In this document: in pieces, positions 1-10,628 of the stretch
Numbering within the stretch: position 1 is the first letter of the stretch
Layout: the number at the start of each line of letters is the position of its first letter
NCBI GenBank assembly: GCA_022264855.1
Contig: JABYQU010000061.1
Coordinates: forward strand, 62,001-126,000
From: Lenzites betulinus
Lineage: Eukaryota; Basidiomycota; Agaricomycetes; Polyporales; Polyporaceae
Length of the DNA stretch: 64,000 nucleotides
Reading direction: 5' to 3'
Made by a program: the position numbers and the translations under genes
The notes under the pieces: generated by a model
Seen by the model: the letters and a program-made list of their open reading frames with translations, nothing else
What the model was told of the DNA's origin: nothing
Database searches by the model: none

Positions 1-3000
1 GCTTCTATCAAAAGCACACTCATCACATCCGCATTCTCGCATGTTTGTGTGTTCTCCTGGCCTCCGTACTCTCTCAGCTACCTGCATGGCATCCGCTACT
101 GTTCGGACTCCGTGCACCCTTCTGAGGCATTTCGCTGCCCTGTTGTTTGCCGTGCACCTCCCCGGCCGGATGCTGAAGTGGTACCAGATCGGCATTTCTC
201 TGGTGAGTTTTTGCGACGGTTTGGGGACATCAACGTCCATCCCGTATTTATTCGCGACCTTCACCATCGCTGCGAGGTCTCTTGGCAGCTTCTTTTTTGC
301 AACCGTACTCACATCCCATGTCTGCAGGAAGGTGTTTACTTTCGCACTGTCGTCCACTCTATCTGAGTGTGAGGTTACAGCCCTCGCCAGGAGTATATCT
401 GCAATGTAGGCCCACTTCGGTCGGTCACTCGTCATCGTCATGTATCCCTTCAGCCACATTAAGTGTATCGCCTCATTTCTGGCTTTGAGGTCAAGCAGGT
501 TGATTCCACCTTTGCTTACAGGGTTGTACAGGGCGCTCTGGCTTATTCTCGGCGAGCTTCCATTCCCCCATAGGAGGTCACGTATCATTTTTTCTATCTC
601 CTTTTCGACCGCTAATGGCATGCCTTGCACTGTCGTTTTGTACTGCGTTCTCCCACCAACCTCCATGTCGACTACCAGCTTCTTCCCGTGGAGGGACAGG
701 TTCCGCTTGCTCCATCGGTCCAGGTTCGTTCGTATTTTATTCAGCGTTCCTTCCCACGATACGTTTGGCCCGGCGTCGTTTCCCACCCACGCACCGAGCG
801 TACGCACCGCGACCCCGTCATCTACAATATGTGTGCCCATTGGGAACGGCCTGGCGTTCCCATTAATCATTCTCGTTTGTCGCACCAAGTCCCTATACGT
901 CTTCACACCTATCGGCACCACTTCTGTTTTTCCTTCATTAAATTTCGCTCTTGCCGCTTTGCACCACCGTCCAAGGACTACGTCCAGGTCTCTAGGGTCA
1001 TCCTCCTCGCTTAGGAAGACTGTTGTGTCATCTGCGAACAACGACGCTACGAGCCGTTCTTTGATTCCGGGAATGGAGAATCCTCTCAGGTTTGATTTCC
1101 TTAGCGCGTTCGCCAGCGGTTCTATTGCGAGGTTGAAGATGAGACACGACATTGGATCACCCTGTCGCACACCCCTTATCACGCTCATCGGTTTACTGAT
1201 TACTCCATTCAGCATGACAACACTCTTGGCCTCCTTATACAGCCCTTTAATCGTCGCTATGAAGCTTTCCGGGATACCAAGCTTTCCAAGTATGTACCAT
1301 AGGTATTCATGGTCTATCCTATCGTACGCTTTTTCTTGGTCAAGCGCTATTATTGCGCCATTTACTCCAACAGTGTCGGCGTAATCTATCATCAGTTTGG
1401 TGAGTTTGACCGAGTCGTTTATTCTCCTCCCTTTCACGAAGCCAGCTTGGTCGGGGTGTATGAGTACCGGAGCAACCTCAGCGAGCTTGTCCGCCAGGAC
1501 CTTTGTCATGATTTTATAGTCCGCGTTTAATACAGTGATCGGGCGGTAGTTTCCTACGTCCCTTATGTCTCCTTTCAACTTGTATATTGGACATACCCAG
1601 CCTTCTGCGAACTTTGATCCCAGCCTGAGGCCATTCTCCTCAATATCGTTGAAAACCACTTGCAGGAGTCTCGTGACGTTGAAGCTTGGCACGCCTTTCT
1701 TGGTGTCCATTCTTGCACTGTGGAGGAGTACCTGCCAAAACTCTGCTGGCAGTCCGTCAAGGCCTGCCGACTTCCCCTTTGCTGCCAGGTCCACCGCATC
1801 CTCAATGTCTTCTTTGGTCATAGGCTCTCCTAGGCTCCGTGCCTCGTCAGCGCGCAGACTTCGTGTCACATCATCCCCCACTCGCCTAATCTCCACCTCT
1901 CTATCCTCCGGATGGCCGTCTGTGTCCTCGTATTGCAGCGCATCGTAATATTCTTTCGCAAGGTTTGCCATTCGTTCTGACCTATTTTCATACCTCATGC
2001 TTCGACCAGATCCCGATCGCAGTTCATAGAAGGGTACTTCGCGTACTTTCTCTCGCCCCTGGCGGGTCCAAAATTTTGTTAGCTTCTCACCCTCTACCCA
2101 TTGTTTCGTTTTCAGGTTCTCTCTACTCTTCTCAAAGCGTCTCTCTTCAATCCTCGTGATCCTCGTTTGCAGCTCTATTACTTCCGCCGTATGTCTATCC
2201 TCGCCGCTTCGCTGCGTCATGCTCGCCATGTTATTAACTTCCTCTAGTTGTTTGGCCAGTGTCGCTCTTTTGATGTCAAGCTTCGCGTACAGTGCCTTCG
2301 TCCTCCTTCTGGCGGCTGCGCACACGTTTTGTTTCCACGTCTCGTACTTCGTCTGTACTTCCCAGTTATGTGTTTCTCTCTCTATGTTCGTTAACAGTTC
2401 TTCTCCAGTCCTTTTCACTTCTGTCAGGAAAATCTGGTCTTTGAGGAGCGCTCCTCCGAGGGCCCATCTCCCTTCACCGATATACGGTGTTGCATAGTTT
2501 GCAAGTGAGCACATTACCATACGGTGGTCTGTTTGCACTCCCGACCCTCTAATTTCCCAGTCCGCTGCCATATGTTGCATTGGCTTCGCAACGTATATTC
2601 TGTCAATTCTTGACTGGCTGCCGGTACTTGCTTGAAGGAAGGAGTATTCATGTTTGTTCGGGTTCTCGTTTCTCCAGCCATCGCTCATGTCCATCGTCGC
2701 CACAAGGTCCGCAAGGGCCTTTGTTTGCCCCCACGCATCATTCCTCGCAGGCCGCCTATCCATTGCATCTAGTACCATGTTAAAGTCTCCGGCCATAACG
2801 TCCGGTTTCTCGATCCCACCACACTTTATCTTATTCTCGATGCATTTCCAGAAATTCTCGTTTTCGCTCGGTATGTTCGGAGCGTATATCCCTAACACTT
2901 TCAGCTCCTCATTTTTTCCCCACGGCACTACCAGTTGCGCAGCCCTACCCGGCACTATGTCGTTTAGGGTGGCTCGGTTCGCCTCCATCATCTGTTTGCT

Positions 3001-3783
3001 CACGACGAAGGCTACACCTCTCGCGCCGGATGGGTTGCGTTCATCTGCGGAGACTAAGATCTTCAGCGATGACTCAAATACTCTGTTTACGGCTGCTGCA
3101 CCTTCCGATGTTAGGTGCGTCTCTTGTAGCACCAGTATGCCCAGTCTGTTCTCCCGCACAACCTGGTTTATTCGCATCCATTTCTGACCCACTCCCACTG
3201 CATCCAGTTCGCCTTGGCCCCTCATGTTCAGGCTCGCTATCCTGATACGCCCCTTCGACTTTCGTTTCCCGGCTGTTGGCCCGCGCTCAGCGCTGGGCTC
3301 AGCGGCCTCAGGGCGTACCGACTGCGTTTGCGTGGTGTCCGTCCTGCGGGCGTCATGCTCATTCCCCGGGTTTTCAACCGCATCCCTCTCCCTCCAGGGC
3401 GGGTGTGAGGGTGCGCTGCCTCCATGTCCGCTAGGTGCATCATTGATGCCGGTGCCGGCAGCGAAGGGACCGGCACCTCCACTCCCTGCGGGTCGCCTGT
3501 TGCCATTTGCCAGGGTTGTCTCCGTATTATTTGTGGGGTTGTGTGTTTGTTGTTCAGCAGCTGGGACTACATACTCACCCCTCCAGCCATTTGGGTGGTA
3601 CGGCAGGACTAGCCTCCTACTGGCGCAACGATGTCGAGTTTGCGGGCAGCACCACTCTGTCGACTTAAGCCTCTCGGCCCGGGTAGTTGCCAGCCTAAAT
3701 AGGCTCCCGTTTGTTATGCTGGATCGGCTTTCCTGCGCCAGGGCCAGTATATTTGGGCTTCTCCAGGTCCTCGCGGTCGCCAT
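1..3783 (-). CDS. LINE ORF2: endonuclease-reverse transcriptase, truncated by the window edge
   Basis: The frame is open from the ATG at 3783 (an in-frame TAA lies just upstream) to position 1, at least 1,260 codons without a stop. An early basic segment has a Cys pair (WCCPQTRHRC). The APE-type endonuclease starts near residue 186 (RIASLNMRG) and contains GDFNMV near 331, DRIYV near 395 and TDHRMV near 419. The reverse transcriptase follows, with NYRPITV near 747, GVRQGDPMS near 872 and the catalytic FADD near 916. At the window edge a Cys-rich stretch (ECGCDEC) looks like the start of the C-terminal Cys domain of these elements. The protein would nick chromosomal DNA and prime reverse transcription there. 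All catalytic motifs checked are intact, so the copy looks young. Confidence 0.9.
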   Translation of the reverse strand, partial: MATARTWRSPNILALAQESRSSITNGSLFRLATTRAERLKSTEWCCPQTRHRCASRRLVLPYHPNGWRGEYVVPAAEQQTHNPTNNTETTLANGNRRPAGSGGAGPFAAGTGINDAPSGHGGSAPSHPPWRERDAVENPGNEHDARRTDTTQTQSVRPEAAEPSAERGPTAGKRKSKGRIRIASLNMRGQGELDAVGVGQKWMRINQVVRENRLGILVLQETHLTSEGAAAVNRVFESSLKILVSADERNPSGARGVAFVVSKQMMEANRATLNDIVPGRAAQLVVPWGKNEELKVLGIYAPNIPSENENFWKCIENKIKCGGIEKPDVMAGDFNMVLDAMDRRPARNDAWGQTKALADLVATMDMSDGWRNENPNKHEYSFLQASTGSQSRIDRIYVAKPMQHMAADWEIRGSGVQTDHRMVMCSLANYATPYIGEGRWALGGALLKDQIFLTEVKRTGEELLTNIERETHNWEVQTKYETWKQNVCAAARRRTKALYAKLDIKRATLAKQLEEVNNMASMTQRSGEDRHTAEVIELQTRITRIEERRFEKSRENLKTKQWVEGEKLTKFWTRQGREKVREVPFYELRSGSGRSMRYENRSERMANLAKEYYDALQYEDTDGHPEDREVEIRRVGDDVTRSLRADEARSLGEPMTKEDIEDAVDLAAKGKSAGLDGLPAEFWQVLLHSARMDTKKGVPSFNVTRLLQVVFNDIEENGLRLGSKFAEGWVCPIYKLKGDIRDVGNYRPITVLNADYKIMTKVLADKLAEVAPVLIHPDQAGFVKGRRINDSVKLTKLMIDYADTVGVNGAIIALDQEKAYDRIDHEYLWYILGKLGIPESFIATIKGLYKEAKSVVMLNGVISKPMSVIRGVRQGDPMSCLIFNLAIEPLANALRKSNLRGFSIPGIKERLVASLFADDTTVFLSEEDDPRDLDVVLGRWCKAARAKFNEGKTEVVPIGVKTYRDLVRQTRMINGNARPFPMGTHIVDDGVAVRTLGAWVGNDAGPNVSWEGTLNKIRTNLDRWSKRNLSLHGKKLVVDMEVGGRTQYKTTVQGMPLAVEKEIEKMIRDLLWGNGSSPRISQSALYNPVSKGGINLLDLKARNEAIHLMWLKGYMTMTSDRPKWAYIADILLARAVTSHSDRVDDSAKVNTFLQTWDVSTVAKKKLPRDLAAMVKVANKYGMDVDVPKPSQKLTREMPIWYHFSIRPGRCTANNRAAKCLRRVHGVRTVADAMQVAERVRRPGEHTNMRECGCDECAFDRS

Positions 3784-3937
3784 GCTTTAGCTGCTGCCTG
3801 GGTTCCGCGCCCGCGCCGGACACGTTCTCCGCGGGTATATGATAGCATTCTTTGTATCATTGCACTCGGTAGTTGTTGATTCGATTCACCCCTATCACTA
3901 TTCTCGTGCTACGTCGTTCAGGTCCGTCGTCTCTGTA

Positions 3938-5218
3938 CTACTGGAAGGGGTGCTGCAGGCCTACGTTCATGTTCATGTTAGTACCTCCTCCGAAGACGCC
4001 TCGCCCATTACCCCCGAAGCCTCTTCCCCTGCCTCTTGCCACTATGCCCCTCGCGCCGCCTCTACCTCGTCCGAAACCCTGTCCGACTACCTCGTTCCAC
4101 TGTCCCGCATTCGTCCACTGCGAGGAGGTAGCCTCCGCAGTCCCCGGTGTTGTGTTGTTACCTGTCGGGTGTCCGTACCTGCCCGTTCCCGGGAGCGGGG
4201 CGTTCCATCCTTCAATCTCGGGGAAAGGGCACGTGTGGGTGGTGTGATCCGCGCTATGGCATCCTCCGCACGTTCCTACAGGTCTCGCGATGCCCGGCGA
4301 GTTTATGAGGCTTCGGAACGGGACCGTTAGGATGTAGTCCCTCCATTGTACCCACCTCTCCGCGGACGCTGTTGGCGAGTCGCAGTACACGGCGGCGTTG
4401 ATGTTACCGTTGCTGAGCTTCGTTACTCGTACGTCCAAAGACTCGACGATCGCGTCCGCTGCTTCTTCCGCCGAGGTGTGCGCGAACCGAGGGTTGGCCT
4501 GGACCAGCTGTACTATTATCGGCCAGATCGCGTCGCCCGCGAAGGTTTCTCTGATAGTACTCTCTATGTCGTTGTCGGAGTTATGCGCGTATCCCCCTAT
4601 CGTTGCGAGGTGCCTGGGGATGCGTAGCGTACGTTCGTATGCGTAGATCGTGATTTCTCGGCAGGACCATACCCTCTGGCTCGTGATGCGGGATACCGCC
4701 TGTTTCGAAAGCCTCAGCGCTGCCCAGCAGGTCGGAGAACCCCTCTCCATTGGGTTCGGCGTCCACGTCGGTTCCGGAGCGACAACGATGAAGTTTGACT
4801 CCCCCGTGATGTGCTGGAGGACGTCGGTGAGCACTTCGGTGAGCACCCTGGATTGTCCTGGTCTTGGGAAGCCCACGTTGGCGACCTGGAAGAGGATCGC
4901 TGTGCCCTCTGGCTGCTCCCATATGGCTCGTACTCTGCTCGGATCAAGGTCTCGTATGAGTCCTTCCGGCGCTGGCTGATGGATTTCGGGGAAGCCGCCC
5001 GGCGGGGTTGGGGTAAAGGAGAAGGCTGGCCTTGCAGGGGGTGGTGGCGGCTGCGGCGACGCGAAGGAAAGTCGGTGTTGGGTCAAGGCTTTTACGCTGT
5101 TGTGTTGTGTAGGACCCACCCCTGCAGCAGCCATCTCCCCGCTCGTCCACGTCATGGGCTGTAGTCTCGGTAGCGGGGGGGCCCGAACTCCACCAGTCAG
5201 CACCGACGGCGTGATCAC
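3938..5218 (-). CDS. LINE ORF1: Gag-like RNA-binding protein with CCHC zinc knuckle
   Basis: This open frame codes for about 426 residues. It has a Pro-rich N-terminal part, a globular centre, a zinc knuckle of the CX2CX4HX4C type (CGGCHSADHTTHTC) and an Arg-Gly-rich C-terminal tail that would bind nucleic acid. ORF1 proteins of Tad1-like LINEs coat the element RNA. The frame is open upstream to a TAG near 5,505, but the first ATG is at 5155; the listed start is a GTG. The true N-terminus probably lies in the two upstream frames (5475-5996 and 6029-6484), which implies frameshifts. It ends about 155 bp before the ORF2 ATG. Confidence 0.75.
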   Translation of the reverse strand: MITPSVLTGGVRAPPLPRLQPMTWTSGEMAAAGVGPTQHNSVKALTQHRLSFASPQPPPPPARPAFSFTPTPPGGFPEIHQPAPEGLIRDLDPSRVRAIWEQPEGTAILFQVANVGFPRPGQSRVLTEVLTDVLQHITGESNFIVVAPEPTWTPNPMERGSPTCWAALRLSKQAVSRITSQRVWSCREITIYAYERTLRIPRHLATIGGYAHNSDNDIESTIRETFAGDAIWPIIVQLVQANPRFAHTSAEEAADAIVESLDVRVTKLSNGNINAAVYCDSPTASAERWVQWRDYILTVPFRSLINSPGIARPVGTCGGCHSADHTTHTCPFPEIEGWNAPLPGTGRYGHPTGNNTTPGTAEATSSQWTNAGQWNEVVGQGFGRGRGGARGIVARGRGRGFGGNGRGVFGGGTNMNMNVGLQHPFQ

Positions 5219-5474
5219 TTCTCCTCCGAACGTAGGGACGTTGCCCGTTTTCCGGTCGTGCCTGTCGCTCCTCGCCTTGTTTCCGTCTCGCGTGCCATCC
5301 CTACCCGCGTCGTCTTCTTCATCCGCGTCTCCGTCCGTGTCCTCCGGGCCTGATGTCCGTACACGTTCAGGAGTTACCGCGTCGCGATCATCCTGGCGAG
5401 CATGTTTGAGGGGCTCGTACGCTCCGACGGGGGAGTTCGTTACTTTCAGATACGTGTTAGATTCGCTTGGCGGT

Positions 5475-5996
5475 TTAGAGAATCGTCTCGTCCCTACTTT
5501 GGTCTACATCCATTCTCTCGTCCCCGTCAGCCTCGTCTCCCTCACCCGGGCTGCTTTTCAGGCACAGGGGCCAGGACAGTGCCCTATCCTCCTCGGCGAC
5601 GAGCGTATCCTCCCAGCTCCGGTTGCGCTCGGTCCGTCTCCAGGTGTGCGGGTCCTCATCCGCGTGGTCCGTCCTCACGATCGGGTCGCCCTGTTCTCTC
5701 AAGCTGAGGAGGCGGAGGCTGATCGGCGATAGTAGCCTCGGTCCTCCAATCGCCTCGGCCATCGTGCCGTTCGCCTGCGCTCCGGTTGTCACCTCCGGTT
5801 CGACTTCTCTGCGCTTGTTTGCAGGCTCGTCGTCCGTAGCTCCACTCGTATCTGCTGCCGACACAGGCCCTCTCTTTCTCTTCTTTTCCGAGGTCTCCGT
5901 TTGCCCGTCTGCTGTGCGGCCGTCACTTGCCGTCGGTCGGGGGGCGTCTTGTGGACCCATCGGTCCGTCCTCACCGCTCCCCAGTGTACGGCTCAC
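5475..5996 (-). pseudogene. Middle piece of LINE ORF1 in a shifted frame
   Basis: These 173 codons encode a hydrophilic, acidic-basic mixed protein with a KKRKRG nuclear-localisation-like patch and an acidic C-terminus (DERMDVD). The stop lies where the downstream ORF1 frame, shifted by +1, is already open, so a single frameshift near 5,480-5,505 would join them. It opens with a GTG after an in-frame TGA, not an ATG. It is best read as part of a broken ORF1; a separate small ORF cannot be excluded. Confidence 0.5.
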
Positions 5997-6028
5997 AGGG
6001 GCTTGGGTGGGTCAGCTACGTCTTCACC

Positions 6029-6484
6029 TCAGCATTTCATGTACTCACATCTCGTTGCCCTCGCTTTCGCTCTCAGGCCTCCTTCGGACCCTTTCCTTCT
6101 GACGCCACTGCCCGCTCGTTTGTCCTTGACTCCCGCTGACTGCCTCGCCTCCGTCTTCGGCGGTATCTTATTGGCTTTCGAGCGCGTGGTCATGGGCGTG
6201 GCCCGCAGCTGAGTGCTCACCGACGGCGTACCCATTCCGGTGTTCTCGCCCTTGGCCATGTCGACCTGCGTCACCTTCCCTTCCAGCACCGACTCGTACG
6301 CCTTCTTCTCGGCCTCTTGACCGGTGCGCTGCTGCTGCTTTCTCCCAGCGGTGCTGATTCGCGTCGCCGTCGCGGTCCGTCTGGCCATGGCCGCGTACGT
6401 GGGACTATCGGGGGAGTCACTACGGCGGTAGCTCGTTGGGTTGGCGTGGGAGGCTGGGGTACTGGGAGTAGGTGCTCTGTCCAT
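6029..6484 (-). pseudogene. Probable N-terminal piece of LINE ORF1
   Basis: An ATG-started frame of 151 codons encodes a Ser/Thr/Pro-rich start (MDRAPTPSTPA) followed by a very basic region rich in Lys and Arg. This composition fits the N-terminus of Gag-like ORF1 proteins. The stop (after EYMKC) falls about 30 bp before the middle ORF1 piece opens in another frame. No domain is recognised. Confidence 0.5.
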
Positions 6485-7538
6485 ACTGATCTTAGTGATG
6501 CGGGTGGTGCAAGCTGTTGGCTGATAGGAGAGGGTTCGTCGCCGTTGCTGTTTAGTTGCTTGGGCTCACATTTTATATTCGGTCTCGTCGCTATTTCCCC
6601 AGTTCATCCTTCGTATTTCCTTTCGCATTTACTCCGTATTTCTGCTCGCCGTCGCTCGTCGTCTCCGCCTTATGCATTTTTGGGGGGCGCGCTGCCTTGA
6701 TCGTGCTTCGGTCGACATGAGGTTCGGTTCAGGGCGGGCCCAGCGCCTGCCGGGGCTCGCAATCGCGACGTTCGTCGGCCTGTCCCCTCATTTCCTGATT
6801 AGCTGCTCGGTTTACTCGTTGTTTACTCGTTCCTACGGTGTGTTGTGCTCCTTACCTTGGAGTTATCGCCTCTATCTTCTCGTCATTCGTAGGTATTTTT
6901 TGACACCCATCACTCCCAGTGCGGGCGTGCAGCGGGGCACTTGACGATGTTTGCGGGAAGGGGGTAGCGTCTAGCGAGGGGTCGAGGTCAAGAGGAGGGG
7001 GGGGCATCGTTCGGCGCAGGTGAGCGACACTATGTCCACCTTATTGCGTCAAGCTGTCATATTTCGTAGAGCGCCCACTGTGGAATGCTTGGCATTCCAT
7101 GTGATTGGCTGTATTTACAGCATTCCTGTCGTACGATTCCTACTCCCACTCCCCCTTCTCCTTTCCTGACACGGCCCGATGTCACCGGCAGTTCAGCACC
7201 CTCCGCTCATTTCTCATATTTCGTGTCTTCCGTCCTCTTCGGCTGTTCTTTCGCTAGTTCCATTATTGCCTCCGAGGTTTCTTCAGTTTGTTTCGTGCGC
7301 AGGTTCCTATTTTCTCCGGATCCCCTCCTGCTAACTCCGAGTTGTTCCATATTATGTTATTTATTTGTTTATCGGGGCCCCGGCCCTGCCCCTCCGTGCT
7401 TCTGCCGCTTGTGGGTCCTCTTGCATTCTCCGTTCTGCGTCAGCACCATTACTAATTTGCGTCCCCACTTTTCCTTTAGTTCTCACACCTCATCCCTCTC
7501 CTTCGTTGTTCCGTTATATTGCTGCATTATGTTTCTGT
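6485..7538. other. No gene seen; LINE 5' flank with strand asymmetry
   Basis: The plus strand is pyrimidine-rich and the minus strand purine-rich, as in the LINE coding part. Only short overlapping frames occur. It may be the 5' untranslated region of the LINE. Confidence 0.4.
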
Positions 7539-8279
7539 CTACCGTCCGAGTCTAAACCCGAGTCTTTTTTCTAGTTCTTTTAATTCTGCTCCTCCTGCTC
7601 TCGCGCATTTCTCCCTGTCTTCACCTTCTCCCAGTACATGTCCGACTATTGGTGGGTACTCCGGGATCAGCGCCCGTGCGCCGGGTGTCCACGGGTCATC
7701 GAAGAACTTCGTGTATCCCACCGGTCCAGTCGCCTGCCCTCCGTTTGTCTTCGCCGGTGATCGTAGACCGCGCCAGACCTTCTCCTCGACTGATATCCCG
7801 ATAATAGCTTGGACTGCCACCGCAGCGTATTTCGCCCTACTCCACCCGTTGCTTCGTACCACCACCTCCATCCACTTCTCGTCCATCTTTCTTGCCGCCA
7901 CTATCCCACCCTCGATGCCAGTCTCGCGTACGGACAGTGGCGGCGTACCGCCTGGCGCGGTTGTGTTTCTTCTCCTCGGTCCCACCAATTCAATCGTGAC
8001 TTTCGTTCCTTGTGCGAGTGGTGCGCTTGGCGCAAGGACGAGGGTGAAGAGAGGGATTCCACCTAGCAGCGCTATGGTTGGGAGGGAGTCTGGGGATTCG
8101 TCTCTGGTTTTGCAGAAGAGGGTGATGTTAGGGGGGTCCATACTGGGTTCCAGGGTACTGACACTTATTATAGGTTCTGTTCCTCCTCGTTTCTTTCTGG
8201 ATTGGTGTCTCCACTCCCATATTTGTGCCTGTGTAATATCTGTCAAGGTGTTCTCAGAACATTGGTCACCAGGCATCAC
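7539..8279 (-). CDS. Unidentified 246-codon ORF in LINE-like sequence
   Basis: An uninterrupted minus-strand frame encodes a protein that I do not recognise. It has a mixed N-terminal part with an Arg/Lys patch (HQSRKKRGG), a central segment with hydrophobic strands and Gly/Pro turns, and a charged C-terminus (GEGEDREKCAR, ELKELEKRLG). The frame is open upstream to a TAG about 100 bp before the start. Composition, orientation and strand bias match the LINE next to it. It could be an extra 5' ORF of that element, a Gag of an older element, or an unrelated orphan gene. Confidence 0.35.
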   Translation of the reverse strand: MMPGDQCSENTLTDITQAQIWEWRHQSRKKRGGTEPIISVSTLEPSMDPPNITLFCKTRDESPDSLPTIALLGGIPLFTLVLAPSAPLAQGTKVTIELVGPRRRNTTAPGGTPPLSVRETGIEGGIVAARKMDEKWMEVVVRSNGWSRAKYAAVAVQAIIGISVEEKVWRGLRSPAKTNGGQATGPVGYTKFFDDPWTPGARALIPEYPPIVGHVLGEGEDREKCARAGGAELKELEKRLGFRLGR

Positions 8280-9982
8280 AATTCGCTTACGCGGAGCGCC
8301 AGGTGAATTCTCCTGTAGGGACTGTTGTGTTGTCCTTTCCCACTACACCAGGGTTTTTGGTCCCCTGCACTCTAGAGCTGTGGAGTGTCTCAGTGTTGGA
8401 CTTGTTTGATGGGGTCAGGGATGTGAGTGGTGGGGTGTACAGTTGGGGCAATGTAGTTCATCTCTCTCAGCCCCATTTATCTAGGCGCGCACTCCTGTAG
8501 GCTTCCTCCCCACTTCCTTACTTGGTTTCATTGTACTCTCTTTCACCCATTATATGTGTGGGTATCATTCTCACTGTCCCCTCCTTCACTTATACTTTCC
8601 TCGGCTACGTGTTCGCACGCAGTCTCCCCATTTCACGCCCTTCTCTGGAAGTCGCCATCGTGCCCCGCTTGTGCTCTGCCTCGCCGTTCACCACCGTTAT
8701 TCACTCATGGTATCTTTCCGCTCTGCGTGCCATTATCATTCCCGCGTATGTTTCTCCTTCCTCATCGATTGACTGTGTCTGGCTGTTTAAAGTGCGCCGC
8801 ACGTTCCATATTCTGATATCTGCTTGTCTCTCACCGCTTTACGCCTTCATACCGCCTTACTCCTTCGTACTTTCTTCCTTCACACTGTTGCGTCGCCTCG
8901 CCCTCTTCGTGGACCAGGCTTCGCAACAGGCTTGGCTTCGTTACAGCTCCGCCCTCGTCGGTTACCCGGAGGAGCGGATTCCGGCCGCTCTGTCTCGTTC
9001 TTGTGGTGGGACTTACGTACCAGGTGTGTGCTCCTTTCATATCGTAGGCTACGGGTCGCCCGCCATGCCCTCCTTCATCGTGCTTTGCATATTATTTTTT
9101 CTCACTCTTTCGAGTGTTCATCGACCTACTCATAGGTTCGTTAGAGTGATTCAGATGCGTATTCGCCTTCACCTTGTCCTCATTCCCCTGTTGATTTGTT
9201 TCATAGTTCATTATGTCCGCTAGGTCGTCTTCTCCTCGCTCGGTCGCTTCGCCGCTCATTCCTGTGTCAGGCTGGTGCTCGTTCTCAGTTTATTAACGTA
9301 TTCACCATCCTTTGGCGTACTAATTTTCATTCGTGTGCTCACTTTCTTGGAAGGGGTATTGCGATAGTCCTTGTATTTCGTTCAGTCGATACGCATGCAT
9401 TTCTGGTGGTCCATGCTTCACCTTACGCACAGTAACTGTTTAGTGCTATGCTTATCCACTCAGTCTCGTCCTGTGTCCGCTCGGAGCGGTTTGCTCATGT
9501 GTGTCTTTGTTTGTTTGCACTGTGGCGTCTATTACTATCATTGTCTCTAATCTCTATATGCGTGCTTATCCTCTCATTTGTTTAGTTTATAGTTTGGTTA
9601 TCATGTGCTATTGGCGCCTTCCTCTTCGTCTCATTCCTCTTGGTTTGTGTTTGTTATTGTTGCTTAGTCTTCCTCAGGCTCCCTACCTCAGCCTGTTTGT
9701 TGGTTTCATCATCGTAGTTCTTCCTCACTTCTCATATCTCCGCCTTGGCTCGGTTGATCGCGTTCACTTCTCTCATCCTTCATGCGTGCTGCGTTCTGCT
9801 ATAGTGCTCTAGTTTCTCACGGTTATTGTATCGGCCGCTCTGACTCACTACCGGCTCCGGGGCGTTCCGTTCCGGTTATGTCTCCTCATGCCAGCTCATG
9901 CTAGCTCCCCGTCCGTTCACCGCTGTCTCGCTTGGTTCACGTCCAGGACTGCTGCTCGCCAGCGTTCTCCCCTAAGGGGTTT
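8280..9982. other. No gene seen; pyrimidine-rich plus strand
   Basis: This stretch keeps the strong T/C bias of the LINE region and has only short frames on either strand. The bias fades near 9,850, which is the best guess for the edge of the retroelement-derived sequence. Confidence 0.35.
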
Positions 9983-10010
9983 GCTCCGAGGAGCAGGCTC
10001 CGAGGAGCAC
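9983..10010 (+). repeat. Two tandem copies of a 14-bp unit
   Basis: The unit gctccgaggagcag is repeated once, with a change in the last base. A small palindrome (ctcccctaagggg) lies just upstream. This is near the point where the LINE-like strand bias ends. Confidence 0.7.
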
Positions 10011-10628
10011 ATATGCGTGGGTGTATATCCCGTACTTACAGTGCTCGTTCCCTTTCGCATGTTTACTCCCCCTGCTACCTTCTTGCTTGTGGCGGTTCCT
10101 TGGAGCATTCTCTTCTCTAGTTTGCTTGTTCCTTGCTTGTTTATAGTGCAGATGTATTTATTCACCGGATTATGGCACCGGTGTGGCCCCCACGGCGAGC
10201 TGGCTCATGCTCGGACCGTGGGAAAATGCAGCCATGGTGGTGGTGCGTGGAAGAGGAGCTTCGCCTTGCTTTACATGTTGTCGTGTACCATAATTGTGAT
10301 GCTAGTAGACTTTCAAAATCTCAGGCGCGAAGCTTTTCTGAGACCACAAGTGTATGAAGAGAGTTCGGATGCAGCGCTTCCGGCCGTAGATTGTGAATGC
10401 CGGCCAAGAAGGATGGAACGTTCAGTGCGAGACTCCGAGTGGGCCAGGAGTGGGCTGAATGGTCACTTCGAACTTCGAAGCAAGCGGTTAATGTGGGCGC
10501 CCCGTATAGACGCCCGTCACGTACGCGTCGGTGGCTGCAAGTCGCGCCTCGAAATTGTGGCTGAGCGCATCAGACATCTTGGCCTCCTACCTCCACAACC
10601 CGCCAGTTTCCTCCGGGTTTGGTTCACC

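Larger units (their letters stand above)
1..6484 (-). mobile_element. Non-LTR retrotransposon (LINE, Tad1-like), 3' end outside the window
   Basis: This minus-strand element encodes a zinc-knuckle ORF1 followed, about 155 bp later, by an ORF2 with an apurinic-type endonuclease and a reverse transcriptase. That order is typical of Tad1-clade LINEs of fungi. The 3' end, any tail and the target-site duplication lie beyond position 1. The 5' limit is uncertain: 6484 is only the first ATG of the most upstream ORF1 piece. The purine-rich bias of the minus strand continues to about 9.85 kb, so the element, or an older one beside it, may extend that far. Confidence 0.85.

Noticed and set aside
440..1384. 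314-codon plus frame
   Set aside because: It is the antisense shadow of the reverse transcriptase coding strand.
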